From JAFGPJ01 sp964439135 (lineage in GTDB: Bacteria; Planctomycetota; Phycisphaerae; Sedimentisphaerales; Anaerobacaceae): a stretch of 30,047 bases of DNA. Positions 14,724 to 23,172 of this stretch are shown here, one piece after another. The stretch lies in the NCBI GenBank assembly GCA_964439135.1, contig CAYTNN010000026.1:1-30047 (forward strand), given 5' to 3'. The notes beneath the pieces were generated by a model, which did not search any database, was not told the DNA's origin, and saw only the letters and a program-made list of their open reading frames with translations. Each line of letters begins with the position of its first letter. Position 1 is the first letter of the stretch. A program made the translations under genes and the position numbers.

Positions 14724-16916
14724 CTATTCAGTAGTCTCTATCAAGTGATACAGCCGGATGTCGTCAAAGAACATCTTGCCTGAGCCACCAAGACTCGTCA
14801 TATCGCCTTTAGTGCCGATGCCAATAGCGATATTATCAACATCTCTCAGGTCTATACCCTGATCGGCGAAAGCCTGCAGCGGGATAGTCCACTCGGTCCA
14901 GACAGGTATTACTGTTGCGTTGGGGTCATCGTGATAGACCACAGCAGGTTCCCCGGTGCTATTGCCGACAGCCACATATATAGGCTGAGGGGTATTGCTG
15001 GATATCCCGATATCCTGATTTTGCCACTCCTGAGTAACAGTCCCGGTAAATTTAACATTAGAAAATACGGCCTCACACACCTCATTGGGATTATGTGCCG
15101 TTACTACCAGGCCTACATACGTAGTTAAATTCATGTTAATCAATTCGGTGCCAATCCGTGTCCACGAGATACCATCGGACGAATAAAAGCCTGTAAAGTT
15201 GCCGGAAAAATCACGCTCTATTTTCACCCACAGCGGTGCTGTGATATCGGCCTCTGTATTTTCATCGCTGCTTGAAGCTGTTGATATGCGACGCTGGAAG
15301 GAAACACCCTGTGAAGGTGTAACAACCATCATAGCATGTTTCGAATCCGGTTCCAGCGTATTACGAATCATAACACCGGCCTTGGCCCATACGTTTGTTT
15401 TCTCCACACTTTCGACTTTTGCTATAATTGAACCGGGACCCGCAAGTTCTTTAAAAGCAAAGTGGAACTCGTCGGATGTGTCCCAGATATCTGTGCCGGA
15501 AGCTGTCATCGTATAAGTACCTGCAGGTTCTTCTGTAAAGCTGCCGACAAAACCGAAATAACCTCTAAACCACAGCGACAATTCCTGGATGTCGTCCGAT
15601 GTCCAGTCACGCATCGCATCCAGCGTCCTTACTGCTTCTGAATATTTCATGTCATTGTCATAAAAATATGGCATTGACTGTTTGCCGCCATGGACGATTG
15701 TAGTCTCAACATAATGCTCTCCGGCATTAATATCCGGATCGTCATAACCAACCAGAGCACCGTTTGTCTCGATGTCATATCCGTCTTTCCAGGCAGTAAA
15801 AATATCATGGGGTGCATAATCGTTGTAGTCTTCAAAATCGTCCACGACATGATAGTTGATTGTTGTAAAGCTCCAGACGTCACCTTTCCATGGACTATTC
15901 GGCTCGACATCGTTAACTTCATCGATCCGCAAATAATAGGTCTGACCGAATTCGAGAATCTCGGCAGGTGTATAAGTGAGCTCCTCAAGATTCGGGGCGA
16001 CTAAGACATCCAGCGGATTGGTTGTGCTTGCCTCGTTGACATCGTCGAAAACAGTTCCGAAGTACACATCATGCGTCCGGGCATAGAGCCCGGCTTTCCA
16101 GCTAAGAACTGTATCATACGGCATACTTGTTTGGCCGTTTTTCGGATTCGGCTGCCAGGCAATTAAGGGATCATCCCTCATCACATAAGGTATCTCATTT
16201 TCCTTCTTTGCTATATTGAAAATCCGGACGTCGTCGATTCGCCCATCCCTGTAGAACTTATGCAATAAGCCGTCTCTGTTATCCGTAATCGTACCAATAT
16301 ATGCATTATGCTGAGATGTACCCGAAAGGTCATAGTCGACCGGTACGTCGGGATTAGCTCCATCCAGCACACCATCGATGTATAAAGAAAGTGTAGTTCC
16401 TTCCCTGGTAGCGGCGATATGGTGCCAATCGCCATCGTTAACTATAGCCGTGCCTATTACCTGCACCTTAGTAACATCATCGTCCGTGGTAAAAGTAACG
16501 CAGCCTTCCGTTACTTCGTTCACAGTCAAACAATATCGTTTTCCTCCGTCCCAATCCCCACCATTGCCAATTATCGGGCATATATAATCTTCACCCTGGC
16601 CCTGCGCATTTAAGATTATCCATGCACTCACAGTCCAGTCATTTGTGCCGAAATTTAGCGCATCCGGATTGCCCATGTCCACATAATCACCAAGTTCGAA
16701 CTCCAGGGCACCACCCTGAAATCCACTTACCCATTCCGGAGTATACGGCTCACTTGCAAGAATGCCATGAAGTTCATTGCCGGACGAATCAAAAGCAATA
16801 TCCCCTGACATCTCATCGAACTTCCACCAGCCAACAAGTTGAGCACTCGTTATACTTGTCAAAGTCAGACCCAAGACAAGAATCAAAAAAATTGTATAAG
16901 TCAATTTTCTGCACAT
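14724..16916 (-). CDS. Secreted LamG-domain protein (730 aa), paralogue of the 877-aa protein
   Basis: A Sec signal peptide covers residues 1-25 (ending TSAQ). A LamG/concanavalin A-like domain spans about 26-245 (LVGWWKFDEMSGDIAFDSSG; WTVSAWI; GDWHHIAATREG...LYIDG; GRIDDVRIFN). One FN3-like repeat is at 253-352 (PNPKNGQTSMPYDTVLSWKAG...THDVYFG...YYLRIDEVND...WSFTT). The C-terminal module (355-730) matches the 877-aa protein: VVDDFEDY...LSLWFRG, then the inserted concanavalin/DUF1349-like segment at about 453-645, then PIYVAVGNSTG...GSGKMFFDDIRLY. There is no catalytic domain or sorting tail. TAAGGAGG lies 9 nt before the ATG. It is divergent from the DUF362 gene at 17348. Likely a surface or extracellular glycan binder; the ligand is unknown. 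Confidence 0.82.
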   Translation of the reverse strand: MCRKLTYTIFLILVLGLTLTSITSAQLVGWWKFDEMSGDIAFDSSGNELHGILASEPYTPEWVSGFQGGALEFELGDYVDMGNPDALNFGTNDWTVSAWIILNAQGQGEDYICPIIGNGGDWDGGKRYCLTVNEVTEGCVTFTTDDDVTKVQVIGTAIVNDGDWHHIAATREGTTLSLYIDGVLDGANPDVPVDYDLSGTSQHNAYIGTITDNRDGLLHKFYRDGRIDDVRIFNIAKKENEIPYVMRDDPLIAWQPNPKNGQTSMPYDTVLSWKAGLYARTHDVYFGTVFDDVNEASTTNPLDVLVAPNLEELTYTPAEILEFGQTYYLRIDEVNDVEPNSPWKGDVWSFTTINYHVVDDFEDYNDYAPHDIFTAWKDGYDIETNGALVGYDDPDINAGEHYVETTIVHGGKQSMPYFYDNDMKYSEAVRTLDAMRDWTSDDIQELSLWFRGYFGFVGSFTEEPAGTYTMTASGTDIWDTSDEFHFAFKELAGPGSIIAKVESVEKTNVWAKAGVMIRNTLEPDSKHAMMVVTPSQGVSFQRRISTASSSDENTEADITAPLWVKIERDFSGNFTGFYSSDGISWTRIGTELINMNLTTYVGLVVTAHNPNEVCEAVFSNVKFTGTVTQEWQNQDIGISSNTPQPIYVAVGNSTGEPAVVYHDDPNATVIPVWTEWTIPLQAFADQGIDLRDVDNIAIGIGTKGDMTSLGGSGKMFFDDIRLYHLIETTE

Positions 16917-17347
16917 TAAGAATCCTCCTTATTAAAAATATTGATATCCGTACTCTGGTTACATACCAAGACGATTTACAGTGGTTGTTACTTCTACAAT
17001 ATTTTTTCAATATTCCCTTTAGTGTTTTTGGATATGAGCCACCTCCTTTCTTCCAAAGCACAGTACGGATTGCTTCTTAAGAATCTTCATACGATACTTT
17101 TTTTATCTGCAGAGATAGTTAAAAGCCATAGATGTTAATAAGCTTATTTATACTATATCAATTGTCATTCCGTCAAGTAAAATCGCCGGGTTCACGTATT
17201 TATTGCTTTCACGATACGGTTCTGCGGAAACGCCGAACTTTTCAATTTTGAGAAACGGCGTTGCACTTGACATTTCTGTGAAGTACAATATGGCCTTGAC
17301 AAAATGCCAATCCGGACAGGTGTTCAGAAAATTTTGGAGGTTTTCAA
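16917..17347 (-). promoter_or_regulatory. Duplicated leader/upstream region, copy 2 (gene-free 431-nt gap)
   Basis: This divergent intergenic region serves the 730-aa gene on the minus strand and the DUF362 gene on the plus strand. On the minus strand it holds the promoter at 17147-17176, the purine-rich element (complement of 17039-17054), an AATATT hairpin (16998-17014) and AAGGAGG before the start. On the plus strand TTGACA (17267-17272), 16 nt, TATGGC (17289-17294) is a weak candidate promoter, and TTTTGGAGG precedes ATG 17348. The same set, without the DUF362 gene, is found at 14132-14600. Confidence 0.75.
17147..17176 (-). promoter_or_regulatory. Promoter of the 730-aa secreted protein gene
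   Basis: On the minus strand TTGACG (17176-17171), an 18-nt spacer, TATAAA (17152-17147). It is identical in boxes and spacing to the promoter at 14367-14396. Confidence 0.75.
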
Positions 17348-18991
17348 ATGCCGCTCAAAAGCACAAAACAAGCTTCAGAAAGTCATAAATCAGCAGAAAA
17401 TCACGTTTTTCCACATAAAGAGTCTAATCAGTGTCCTCGAACGGGCAGACTATCTACCTGGACCAGGAGACGCCCTTGGCTGATATGGCTGCTTCCGGTT
17501 GCGGGACTGGCATCACTGATCTGGTTTCTGATTCGTGTCGTGCCGAAGCCTTCGCGTGCGACGTACCCCTGCCAACGACTGGCTGCCCCACTGGCGGGCG
17601 GCTTTATGGTCTGGATTGCGGGACTGATCGGCTCAACTTTAGCATATCGCAGAGCGAGGCGGCTGATACAGAAGTCACGATATGCGCTGGCAGGGATTTG
17701 TGCCGCAGCGGCTGTCGCCATCGTATGGTGTGCAGTCTCCGTCACTGATAATAATCCGGCCAATGCGGCTGCTTTTATGCCCTCGGAACCGGCAAACAGC
17801 CCGATAGGCACGGCGAAAGGGATTCATCCCGGGCGTGTCGTATGGATTCGCGATCCCGAGGCCACTGGTTGGGACGGCTCGACGGGAAGCTGGTGGGATG
17901 ACAACAATACCGATCAGAAAACGGTTGATGTGATGATCTCCAAAACCATTCAGGGACTGACCGGCCGGTCGAGCGATTCTCAGGCGTGGGATGCGCTTTT
18001 TAAGTACTTCAATAAGAGCAAGGACCTTGGCGAAGTGGGCTATCGCAAGCCGGAGAAGATCGCTATCAAGCTCAATATGAACCAGGATCGCCAGGCCGGT
18101 TGGACGCCGGACATCGGCAATCCGAGCCCTCATGTTGTATATTCGCTTGTGGACCAGCTTATAAACAAGGCTGGCGTGCCCGGCTCGGCGATTACTCTGT
18201 TTGATGCCACACGATCTATCGGCGATCCGATTTACAATAAGATCAGGGGCAATCCGGACGCAGACTTTCAAAGCGTAAGATTCGTGGTCAGTCCGGACAG
18301 AGCCGGCAACGGGCGCATCGCCGCGGTGCACGATACGAGCAATCCGCTTCATACGAGGGCCGGCACCGCGTACCTGCCGAAGTGCGTGACCGAGGCAAGC
18401 TACTTGATAAACCTGGCGCTGATGAGAGCACACACTCTGTTTGGCATGACGTTATGCGGGAAGAACCACTTCGGCACGACGTATTTTCCCAACGATCGAG
18501 GCTGGTCGCCCAGCCCGCTGCACAAATACGGCAACAGAAGAGATCCGATGGGCTCGTATAACTGCCTGGTGAATCTGAACGGGCACGAACACTTGGGCGG
18601 CAAAACACTGCTGTACATGGTCGACGCATTATACCCGGCACGAAATCAGACGGGCAGCGTGATACGCTTTGCGAGTTTTGACAACGACTGGTTCTCCAGC
18701 ATTTTTGTCTCGCAGGACATGGTAGCCATCGATTCAGTGGGCCTGGACTTTTTGCGGAATGAGCAGGTCCTGAACCCGAAGGTTGTGGACGTGACCGGCA
18801 ATCCCGACAACTATCTGCACGAGGCGGCGCTGGCCGATAAACCGCCGTCGGGAACGACTTATGATCCGGAAAAGGACGGCACGGCTCTAAAAAGCCTCGG
18901 CGTCCACGAGCACTGGAACAATCCGAAGGACAGGAAATATTCACGCAATCTAAAAACCGGCAACGGCATTGAACTGCTTACACAGAACTGA
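17348..18991 (+). CDS. DUF362-like membrane protein with N-terminal three-helix domain (547 aa)
   Basis: Function unknown. A polar N-terminus of about 40 residues precedes three predicted transmembrane helices (about 44-66, 79-101, 113-133). Between the first two is a motif, RVVPKPSRATYPCQR (63-77), also present in the paralogue at 25627. The large domain (about 158-545) looks like DUF362: GRVVWIRDPEATGWDG (162-177), KIAIKLNMN (237-245), ALMRAHTLFGMTLCGKNHFG (357-376), GHEHLGGKTLLYMVDALY (412-429), VSQDMVAIDSVGLDF (454-468), and DNYLHEAALADKPPSGTTYD (487-506). The large domain would sit outside the membrane if the third helix exports it. A ribosome site (GGAGG) precedes the ATG. It is divergent from the LamG gene. 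Unlike its paralogue, it has no dockerin-like tail. Confidence 0.8.
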   Translation: MPLKSTKQASESHKSAENHVFPHKESNQCPRTGRLSTWTRRRPWLIWLLPVAGLASLIWFLIRVVPKPSRATYPCQRLAAPLAGGFMVWIAGLIGSTLAYRRARRLIQKSRYALAGICAAAAVAIVWCAVSVTDNNPANAAAFMPSEPANSPIGTAKGIHPGRVVWIRDPEATGWDGSTGSWWDDNNTDQKTVDVMISKTIQGLTGRSSDSQAWDALFKYFNKSKDLGEVGYRKPEKIAIKLNMNQDRQAGWTPDIGNPSPHVVYSLVDQLINKAGVPGSAITLFDATRSIGDPIYNKIRGNPDADFQSVRFVVSPDRAGNGRIAAVHDTSNPLHTRAGTAYLPKCVTEASYLINLALMRAHTLFGMTLCGKNHFGTTYFPNDRGWSPSPLHKYGNRRDPMGSYNCLVNLNGHEHLGGKTLLYMVDALYPARNQTGSVIRFASFDNDWFSSIFVSQDMVAIDSVGLDFLRNEQVLNPKVVDVTGNPDNYLHEAALADKPPSGTTYDPEKDGTALKSLGVHEHWNNPKDRKYSRNLKTGNGIELLTQN

Positions 18992-19003
18992 TTAGAAAGC
19001 ACT

Positions 19004-19855
19004 TTACTTTTTAAGCTTTACCTTTTCAAGCTCTTCTTCAGCCTCTTTGCGTGACGTAATGTCCCGGATGCTCTCGCGATGCCCCAGCGAGTTGCCGTCG
19101 TCGTCGAAGATCGGCTGCCATGATACTTCCCCCCAGATTACCTTGCCGTCTTTCCTTACAATCCTGAATTGAACATCGTTGCCGGTACTGCCTTTTAATG
19201 CCGAACGAAAGGCTCGTTCTATCCTGTCGCGGTCTTGCTCGTAAACTACCGAGCCCGGGTAATCCGACATGGCCATGATCTCTTTGATGCTGTAGCCTGT
19301 GACACGCTGTGCCGCCGGATTAGTCCACAACACGCGGCCGGCCGGGCCGACCCAGATCTCCCAGTCGTACGTATAGTCCGCGATTGCGCGAAAGCACTGG
19401 TCGGTCATGCGAGCGACTAATTCCGTGCGTTTTCGCGTGCTGACGTCGTCGTAGAGGGCAACAATCTGCCCGGAAGGCAATCGATAAACGTAGTTTTCCC
19501 GCCAGCCTGCAACCCTTTCATCTTTGTAAACTGAAACGGGGAGGTGTTCTGGCGTTCCGGTCTTATACACCCGGCGGAACACGTCGAACAGGCCGAACTG
19601 CCTGACGCCGGGAAAGACCTCCGTGACGCTTTTGCCGATGATTTCTTCTTTCTTGACGTGCTCGATTTGCTCAGCGGCCGGGTTGAAGTCCACGAACACG
19701 AAATCTTCACCGTCGTTGCGGGCTTCGTAGATTGCCACGCCGCTGCACATGTTCTCGAACAGGACCTTGAATTTCGCCTGATATTCTTTAAGTTCTTTCT
19801 CTTGATGCCGGTCACTGCTGCAAGGCGCTTCCTTTTTATCGCGGTTGGTTCGCAT
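19004..19855 (-). CDS. PAS-domain protein without an output domain
   Basis: A 283-aa cytosolic protein with two PAS modules. PAS1 is about 25-145 (FENMCSGVAIYEA, VDFNPAAEQIE, IIGKSVTEVFPG, LYDDVSTRKRTE). PAS2 plus PAC is about 150-275 (DWEIWVGPAGRVLWTNPAAQRVTGYS, then VRKDGKVIWGEVSWQPIFDDDGN, RDITSRKEAEEELEKVK). The protein stops just where the linker helix to a histidine kinase or GGDEF domain would normally begin. No kinase, GGDEF or DNA-binding domain follows in any frame. GGAGGTAAAGT precedes the ATG. It converges on the DUF362 gene with only 12 nt between. It could act as a stand-alone sensor for a partner elsewhere, or be a remnant of a longer sensor. Confidence 0.82.
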   Translation of the reverse strand: MRTNRDKKEAPCSSDRHQEKELKEYQAKFKVLFENMCSGVAIYEARNDGEDFVFVDFNPAAEQIEHVKKEEIIGKSVTEVFPGVRQFGLFDVFRRVYKTGTPEHLPVSVYKDERVAGWRENYVYRLPSGQIVALYDDVSTRKRTELVARMTDQCFRAIADYTYDWEIWVGPAGRVLWTNPAAQRVTGYSIKEIMAMSDYPGSVVYEQDRDRIERAFRSALKGSTGNDVQFRIVRKDGKVIWGEVSWQPIFDDDGNSLGHRESIRDITSRKEAEEELEKVKLKK

Positions 19856-20149
19856 ACTTTACCTCCGCTTGAAATCTTCGGATTAACGCATACATGACCC
19901 TATATACTTAAGTTTTAAGTTGCTTGTTCGAAGTTTCAATATCCGTTGGAACTTATTTTACAACTGTCCCGCCAATATTGGCAAATCAGAAATCTCAACA
20001 TCTTTCGGTTTTTGTTGGATATATCTAACCAGCCTTGGCTCCAATACCCTTGCCAGCTTGGTATTGATGCGGCGGTATTACTTTTCTGAAACCGCTTATG
20101 GGTGCGGCGTTTTTTTGAACGCTGTTTTGTTTCGGGTTTATGTATCCGG

Positions 20150-22213
20150 TTAACCGGCTATTCGGCTGCCGATCTGATAGACGGCAAGTGTTATGATATA
20201 GGCCAGGGCAGTCAGGCCGAAGAACTGGAACATCGCCCATCCCCAGGAATTTGTCTCCTGCTTGGTCATCGCGATCGTTGCCGCACAAGGCGCGTAGATC
20301 AGGCAGAACAGCATAATGCAAAAGCCGGTTAACGGCGTATAGTTGGCTCTTAATCGTTGCCGGAGAGTCGCGGTTCCTTCGTCCGCGCTTCCGACTGCGT
20401 ATACGATTGCTAATTGTGAGACGAATACTTCCTTGGCCACGGTTGCACCTATCAGGGCGGTTCCGATCTTCCAGTCGAAGCCGAGCGGTTTGATGGCCGG
20501 TTCTATCGCTTGTCCCAATGTTCCGATGACCGAATGTTCCAGCCTGGTTTGCTGGGCCTGCTCGGCTGAAAGGCCCGTCAGAGACCCCCTGCCGGGTTTC
20601 GGATAGCTGCTCGCAAGCCAGAGCAGGATCGATATGGCCAGAATAATCGTTCCGGCCTTTTTCAGATACATCCAGCCTCTGTGCCACATATGGAGACTGA
20701 CCGATTTGAGCGTGGGCATACGATATGGCGGCAGCTCCATAACGAACGGGACGGTGTCGCCCCTAAAAAAGGTCAGACGCAGGACTTTGATCAGGATAAT
20801 CGCCAGAACGATGCCGATGAAATAGATAAGCCACATCATCGGCCCGTGCCAGTTCTCCGGGAAGAAAGCCGGGATGACCAGCGCGTAAATTGTCAGCCTT
20901 GCGCCGCAGCTCATCAGCGGGATGACCATGATTGTTGTTAGTCGACTCCGCCGGTTTTCGAGGATTCGTGTGGCCATGATCGCCGGGACCGAGCATCCGA
21001 AGCCGATGAGCATTGGGATGAAACTTTTGCCGTGCAGGCCGATTTTGTGCATGATGCGATCCATGATAAACGCCGCCCGGGCCATGTAGCCGCTGTCTTC
21101 GAGCATAGCGATGGCCAGGAACAGCAGCAGAATATTGGGCAGGAAGATAATCACCCCCCCTACTCCGCCGATGATGCCGTCCACTAAAAGAGAGCTTAGC
21201 CAGCTTTCACTCCCGGCCGGCCATAAGCCGGCGATGGCCCGGCCGGCCCACTCGAAGAACATTTCCAGCCAGCCCATCGGATATTTGCCGATCTTGAATG
21301 TCAGCAGGAAGACCAGGTACATCAGGATCAGAAATATCGGCAGCCCCAGCATTCGATTTGTGACGACCGCATCAATCATGTCGCTGTAGCTGTGGCGCAA
21401 TTCGACGGTGGTTCTGATTGTCTCTTGGCAGGCGCCTGAGATGAAGCCATATCGGCGATCGGCCATTATGACTTCCGGCCCATCGTCGAAAATGCTCTTC
21501 AGGTGTTCTGTGCCGGCTTTGACGGCGTCGATTAGTTCCCGGCTACGGACTTTTTTCGTGATGTCGTCGTCCTGCTCCAGCAGTTTGATCGCCGACCATC
21601 TTGAGCCGTACTTTTCCGCCAGGTGATGCTCTTTGTCGGTAATCATTGTTTCGATTTTTGCCAGCTCGTGCTCGATTTCTTCGCCGTATTGGATGTTATG
21701 AATGCGCCGGCCCCTGCCCTTTTCTACTATCTCCACAATCGCTTCGAGCAGCTCTTTTTTGCCTTTGCCTTTGTTGCCGATCATCGGGACAATCGGCGCT
21801 TCAAGAAGCCTGGATAGCTGCTCGATATCGAAAAGCAGCCCTTTCTGCTCGGCAACGTCACTCATATTGAACGCCAGGATCAGCGGGACATTCATTTCGA
21901 TAAGCTGCGTTGCCAGATAAAGGTTTCGTTCGATATTGGATGCATCCACAACATCGACCACAACGTCCGGCTGCTCTTCGATGATGAAGTTGCGGGTAAC
22001 TATCTCTTCGATTGTGTAAGCGGTCAGGCTGTACGTTCCCGGCAGGTCAACGAATGTAATCTCATGCCCTTCGTATTTGCACAGACCTTCCTTCTTCTCA
22101 ACTGTCACGCCGGGATAATTGCCCACGTGCTGGCGGGCACCCGTCAACACGTTGAAGATAGTGGTTTTTCCGCTGTTAGGATTGCCGGTCAGGGCGACCG
22201 TGATCTTTTTCAT
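20150..22213 (-). CDS. feoB: Ferrous iron transporter FeoB
   Basis: This inner-membrane Fe(II) uptake protein has a cytosolic N-terminal G domain. Motifs: G1 GNPNSGKTT (10-18), G3 DLPGTYSL (56-63), VVDASNIERNLYL (88-100), and G4 NMSD (116-119). A helical spacer region leads to membrane segments from about residue 280, including the gate motifs GFGCSVPAIMATR and MSCGARLTIYALVIPAFFP. AKEVFVSQLAIVYAVG and the C-terminal APCAATIAMTKQE are also typical. Length (687 aa) is normal. It is the last gene of dtxR-feoA-feoB, 4 nt after feoA, and is probably controlled by the DtxR-family repressor through the promoter at 22966-22995. No clear terminator follows. Confidence 0.95.
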   Translation of the reverse strand: MKKITVALTGNPNSGKTTIFNVLTGARQHVGNYPGVTVEKKEGLCKYEGHEITFVDLPGTYSLTAYTIEEIVTRNFIIEEQPDVVVDVVDASNIERNLYLATQLIEMNVPLILAFNMSDVAEQKGLLFDIEQLSRLLEAPIVPMIGNKGKGKKELLEAIVEIVEKGRGRRIHNIQYGEEIEHELAKIETMITDKEHHLAEKYGSRWSAIKLLEQDDDITKKVRSRELIDAVKAGTEHLKSIFDDGPEVIMADRRYGFISGACQETIRTTVELRHSYSDMIDAVVTNRMLGLPIFLILMYLVFLLTFKIGKYPMGWLEMFFEWAGRAIAGLWPAGSESWLSSLLVDGIIGGVGGVIIFLPNILLLFLAIAMLEDSGYMARAAFIMDRIMHKIGLHGKSFIPMLIGFGCSVPAIMATRILENRRSRLTTIMVIPLMSCGARLTIYALVIPAFFPENWHGPMMWLIYFIGIVLAIILIKVLRLTFFRGDTVPFVMELPPYRMPTLKSVSLHMWHRGWMYLKKAGTIILAISILLWLASSYPKPGRGSLTGLSAEQAQQTRLEHSVIGTLGQAIEPAIKPLGFDWKIGTALIGATVAKEVFVSQLAIVYAVGSADEGTATLRQRLRANYTPLTGFCIMLFCLIYAPCAATIAMTKQETNSWGWAMFQFFGLTALAYIITLAVYQIGSRIAG

Positions 22214-22217
22214 AATC

Positions 22218-22454
22218 TCAGCTGCTTACCATAATTTTATCTGCCATCCCTCTGCCCAGCATTATCCTGGAGCCTTTGACGCTGACTACAGAAGGCCCGG
22301 GGTGGCCATTGCTTACGACGGTTATTTCCACGTTGGGCAAAAGGCCCATTGCGGCAAGCCGGCTGTTCAAACCGCGACCGGCTTCGACGCCGGCTAATTT
22401 CACCGTCTGGCCGGACTTAATTGTCGACAGAGGTATTACTTTTTTCTGCTCCAT
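22218..22454 (-). CDS. feoA: FeoA family protein
   Basis: A small cytosolic SH3-like β-barrel protein that supports FeoB. The 78-aa product begins MEQKKVIPLSTIKSGQTVKL and has the family pattern AGVEAGRGLNSRLAAMGLLPN (21-41), then ITVVSN and SRIMLGRGMADKIMV. I chose ATG 22454: the frame is open further upstream, but that part lies within the dtxR coding sequence and is not FeoA-like. The gene overlaps the end of dtxR by 38 nt in another frame and ends 4 nt before feoB, so translation of the three is probably coupled. Confidence 0.9.
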   Translation of the reverse strand: MEQKKVIPLSTIKSGQTVKLAGVEAGRGLNSRLAAMGLLPNVEITVVSNGHPGPSVVSVKGSRIMLGRGMADKIMVSS

Positions 22455-22932
22455 TTTTATTGTCTCGCTTACCTGCGTTTTTTGACATCTGCTTTTTGCA
22501 GAATTTTTGGAATTGGTCCACCAAGTCACAGCCGTTTTCGCTGCTGCGGCTGACAAATTCGATAAAACACAATAGCTTTTCGATGATTCCCGGCCCCAGT
22601 GTGTGCTCGGTCTTGCAGGCGGCCTCCTGGGCGATATTCGGCTCGATGCCTAAAAGGTCGATGAAAAAAGACTCCAGAATTTTGTGCTTTTTGGCGATTT
22701 CAGCCGCAGTGGCCTGGCCGGTTTCGGTAAGTGTTATATAATCGTACGGTTTATAATTGGCCAGACCCTTTTTCTTAAGAACCCGCAACGCACCGGTTAC
22801 CGAGGCCCTGGATACGCCCAGTGATTTCGCTATGTCCTTGCTGCGGGCGATGTTAGACTCTTTGGAAAGGTTGAAAATCGCTTCGAGATAATCTTCCAAA
22901 GATGAACTTAAATTAGCATTTTCTGCTGCCAT
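22417..22932 (-). CDS. DtxR/MntR-family metal-dependent repressor
   Basis: A dimeric winged-helix repressor that binds DNA when loaded with Fe(II) or Mn(II). The 171-aa product has the N-terminal helix SSLEDYLEAIFNL (10-22), a winged helix-turn-helix (about 28-70; SKDIAKSLGVSRASVTGALRVL), and a dimerisation/metal domain (about 75-135). Putative ligands by alignment to MntR and DtxR are D14, E17, H83, C106, E109 and H110. The QEAACKTEH segment keeps the Cys-x2-Glu-His of iron-type DtxR, while D14/E17 are MntR-like. There is no SH3 domain. The tail from about 150 is lysine/asparagine-rich. Lying first in an operon with feoA and feoB, it is most likely an iron sensor that represses its own operon. 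Confidence 0.9.
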   Translation of the reverse strand: MAAENANLSSSLEDYLEAIFNLSKESNIARSKDIAKSLGVSRASVTGALRVLKKKGLANYKPYDYITLTETGQATAAEIAKKHKILESFFIDLLGIEPNIAQEAACKTEHTLGPGIIEKLLCFIEFVSRSSENGCDLVDQFQKFCKKQMSKNAGKRDNKNGAEKSNTSVDN

Positions 22933-22965
22933 TACTGTTTTTCCTGTATTTTCTTTGGTTAGCCT

Positions 22966-22995
22966 AATATAGTTAGTCGACCCTAACTATGTCAA
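22966..22995 (-). promoter_or_regulatory. Promoter of dtxR-feoA-feoB with embedded operator
   Basis: On the minus strand TTGACA (22995-22990), an 18-nt spacer, TATATT (22971-22966). The spacer is filled by the palindrome ATAGTTAG-GGTCGA-CTAACTAT (22969-22990), with perfect 8-bp arms around a 6-nt centre. It resembles DtxR/IdeR boxes (TTAGG...CCTAA type). Binding there would block both promoter boxes, giving metal-dependent repression of iron uptake. Confidence 0.8.
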
Positions 22996-23172
22996 GGCTT
23001 TTTTTGAAAATATTTAGTATCATTCATTTAATTAGCAGGTACTCCATGGATAGAAAACGAAAGGATGATTGACAAGGGATGGTGGATGAGCGTCCATTGT
23101 CCATCCTATCTCGTCCATCGTTATCTCGCCTCGGAGTTTTGTTCTACCCCTTCGAAAGTAGTTTGGGCCTTG

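Noticed and set aside
17675..18433. 252-codon minus-strand ORF opposite the DUF362 gene
   Set aside because: It is an antisense shadow; the plus-strand protein is conserved in a paralogue within the window.
20040..20066. CAATACC...GGTATTG inverted repeat downstream of feoB
   Set aside because: There is no T-tract on either strand and no gene context, so it could not be assigned as a terminator or operator.
20093..20121. Terminator-like CCGC...GCGG followed by seven T on the plus strand, downstream of feoB
   Set aside because: The stem is only four to five pairs, and it points the wrong way for feoB; there is no plus-strand gene to terminate.
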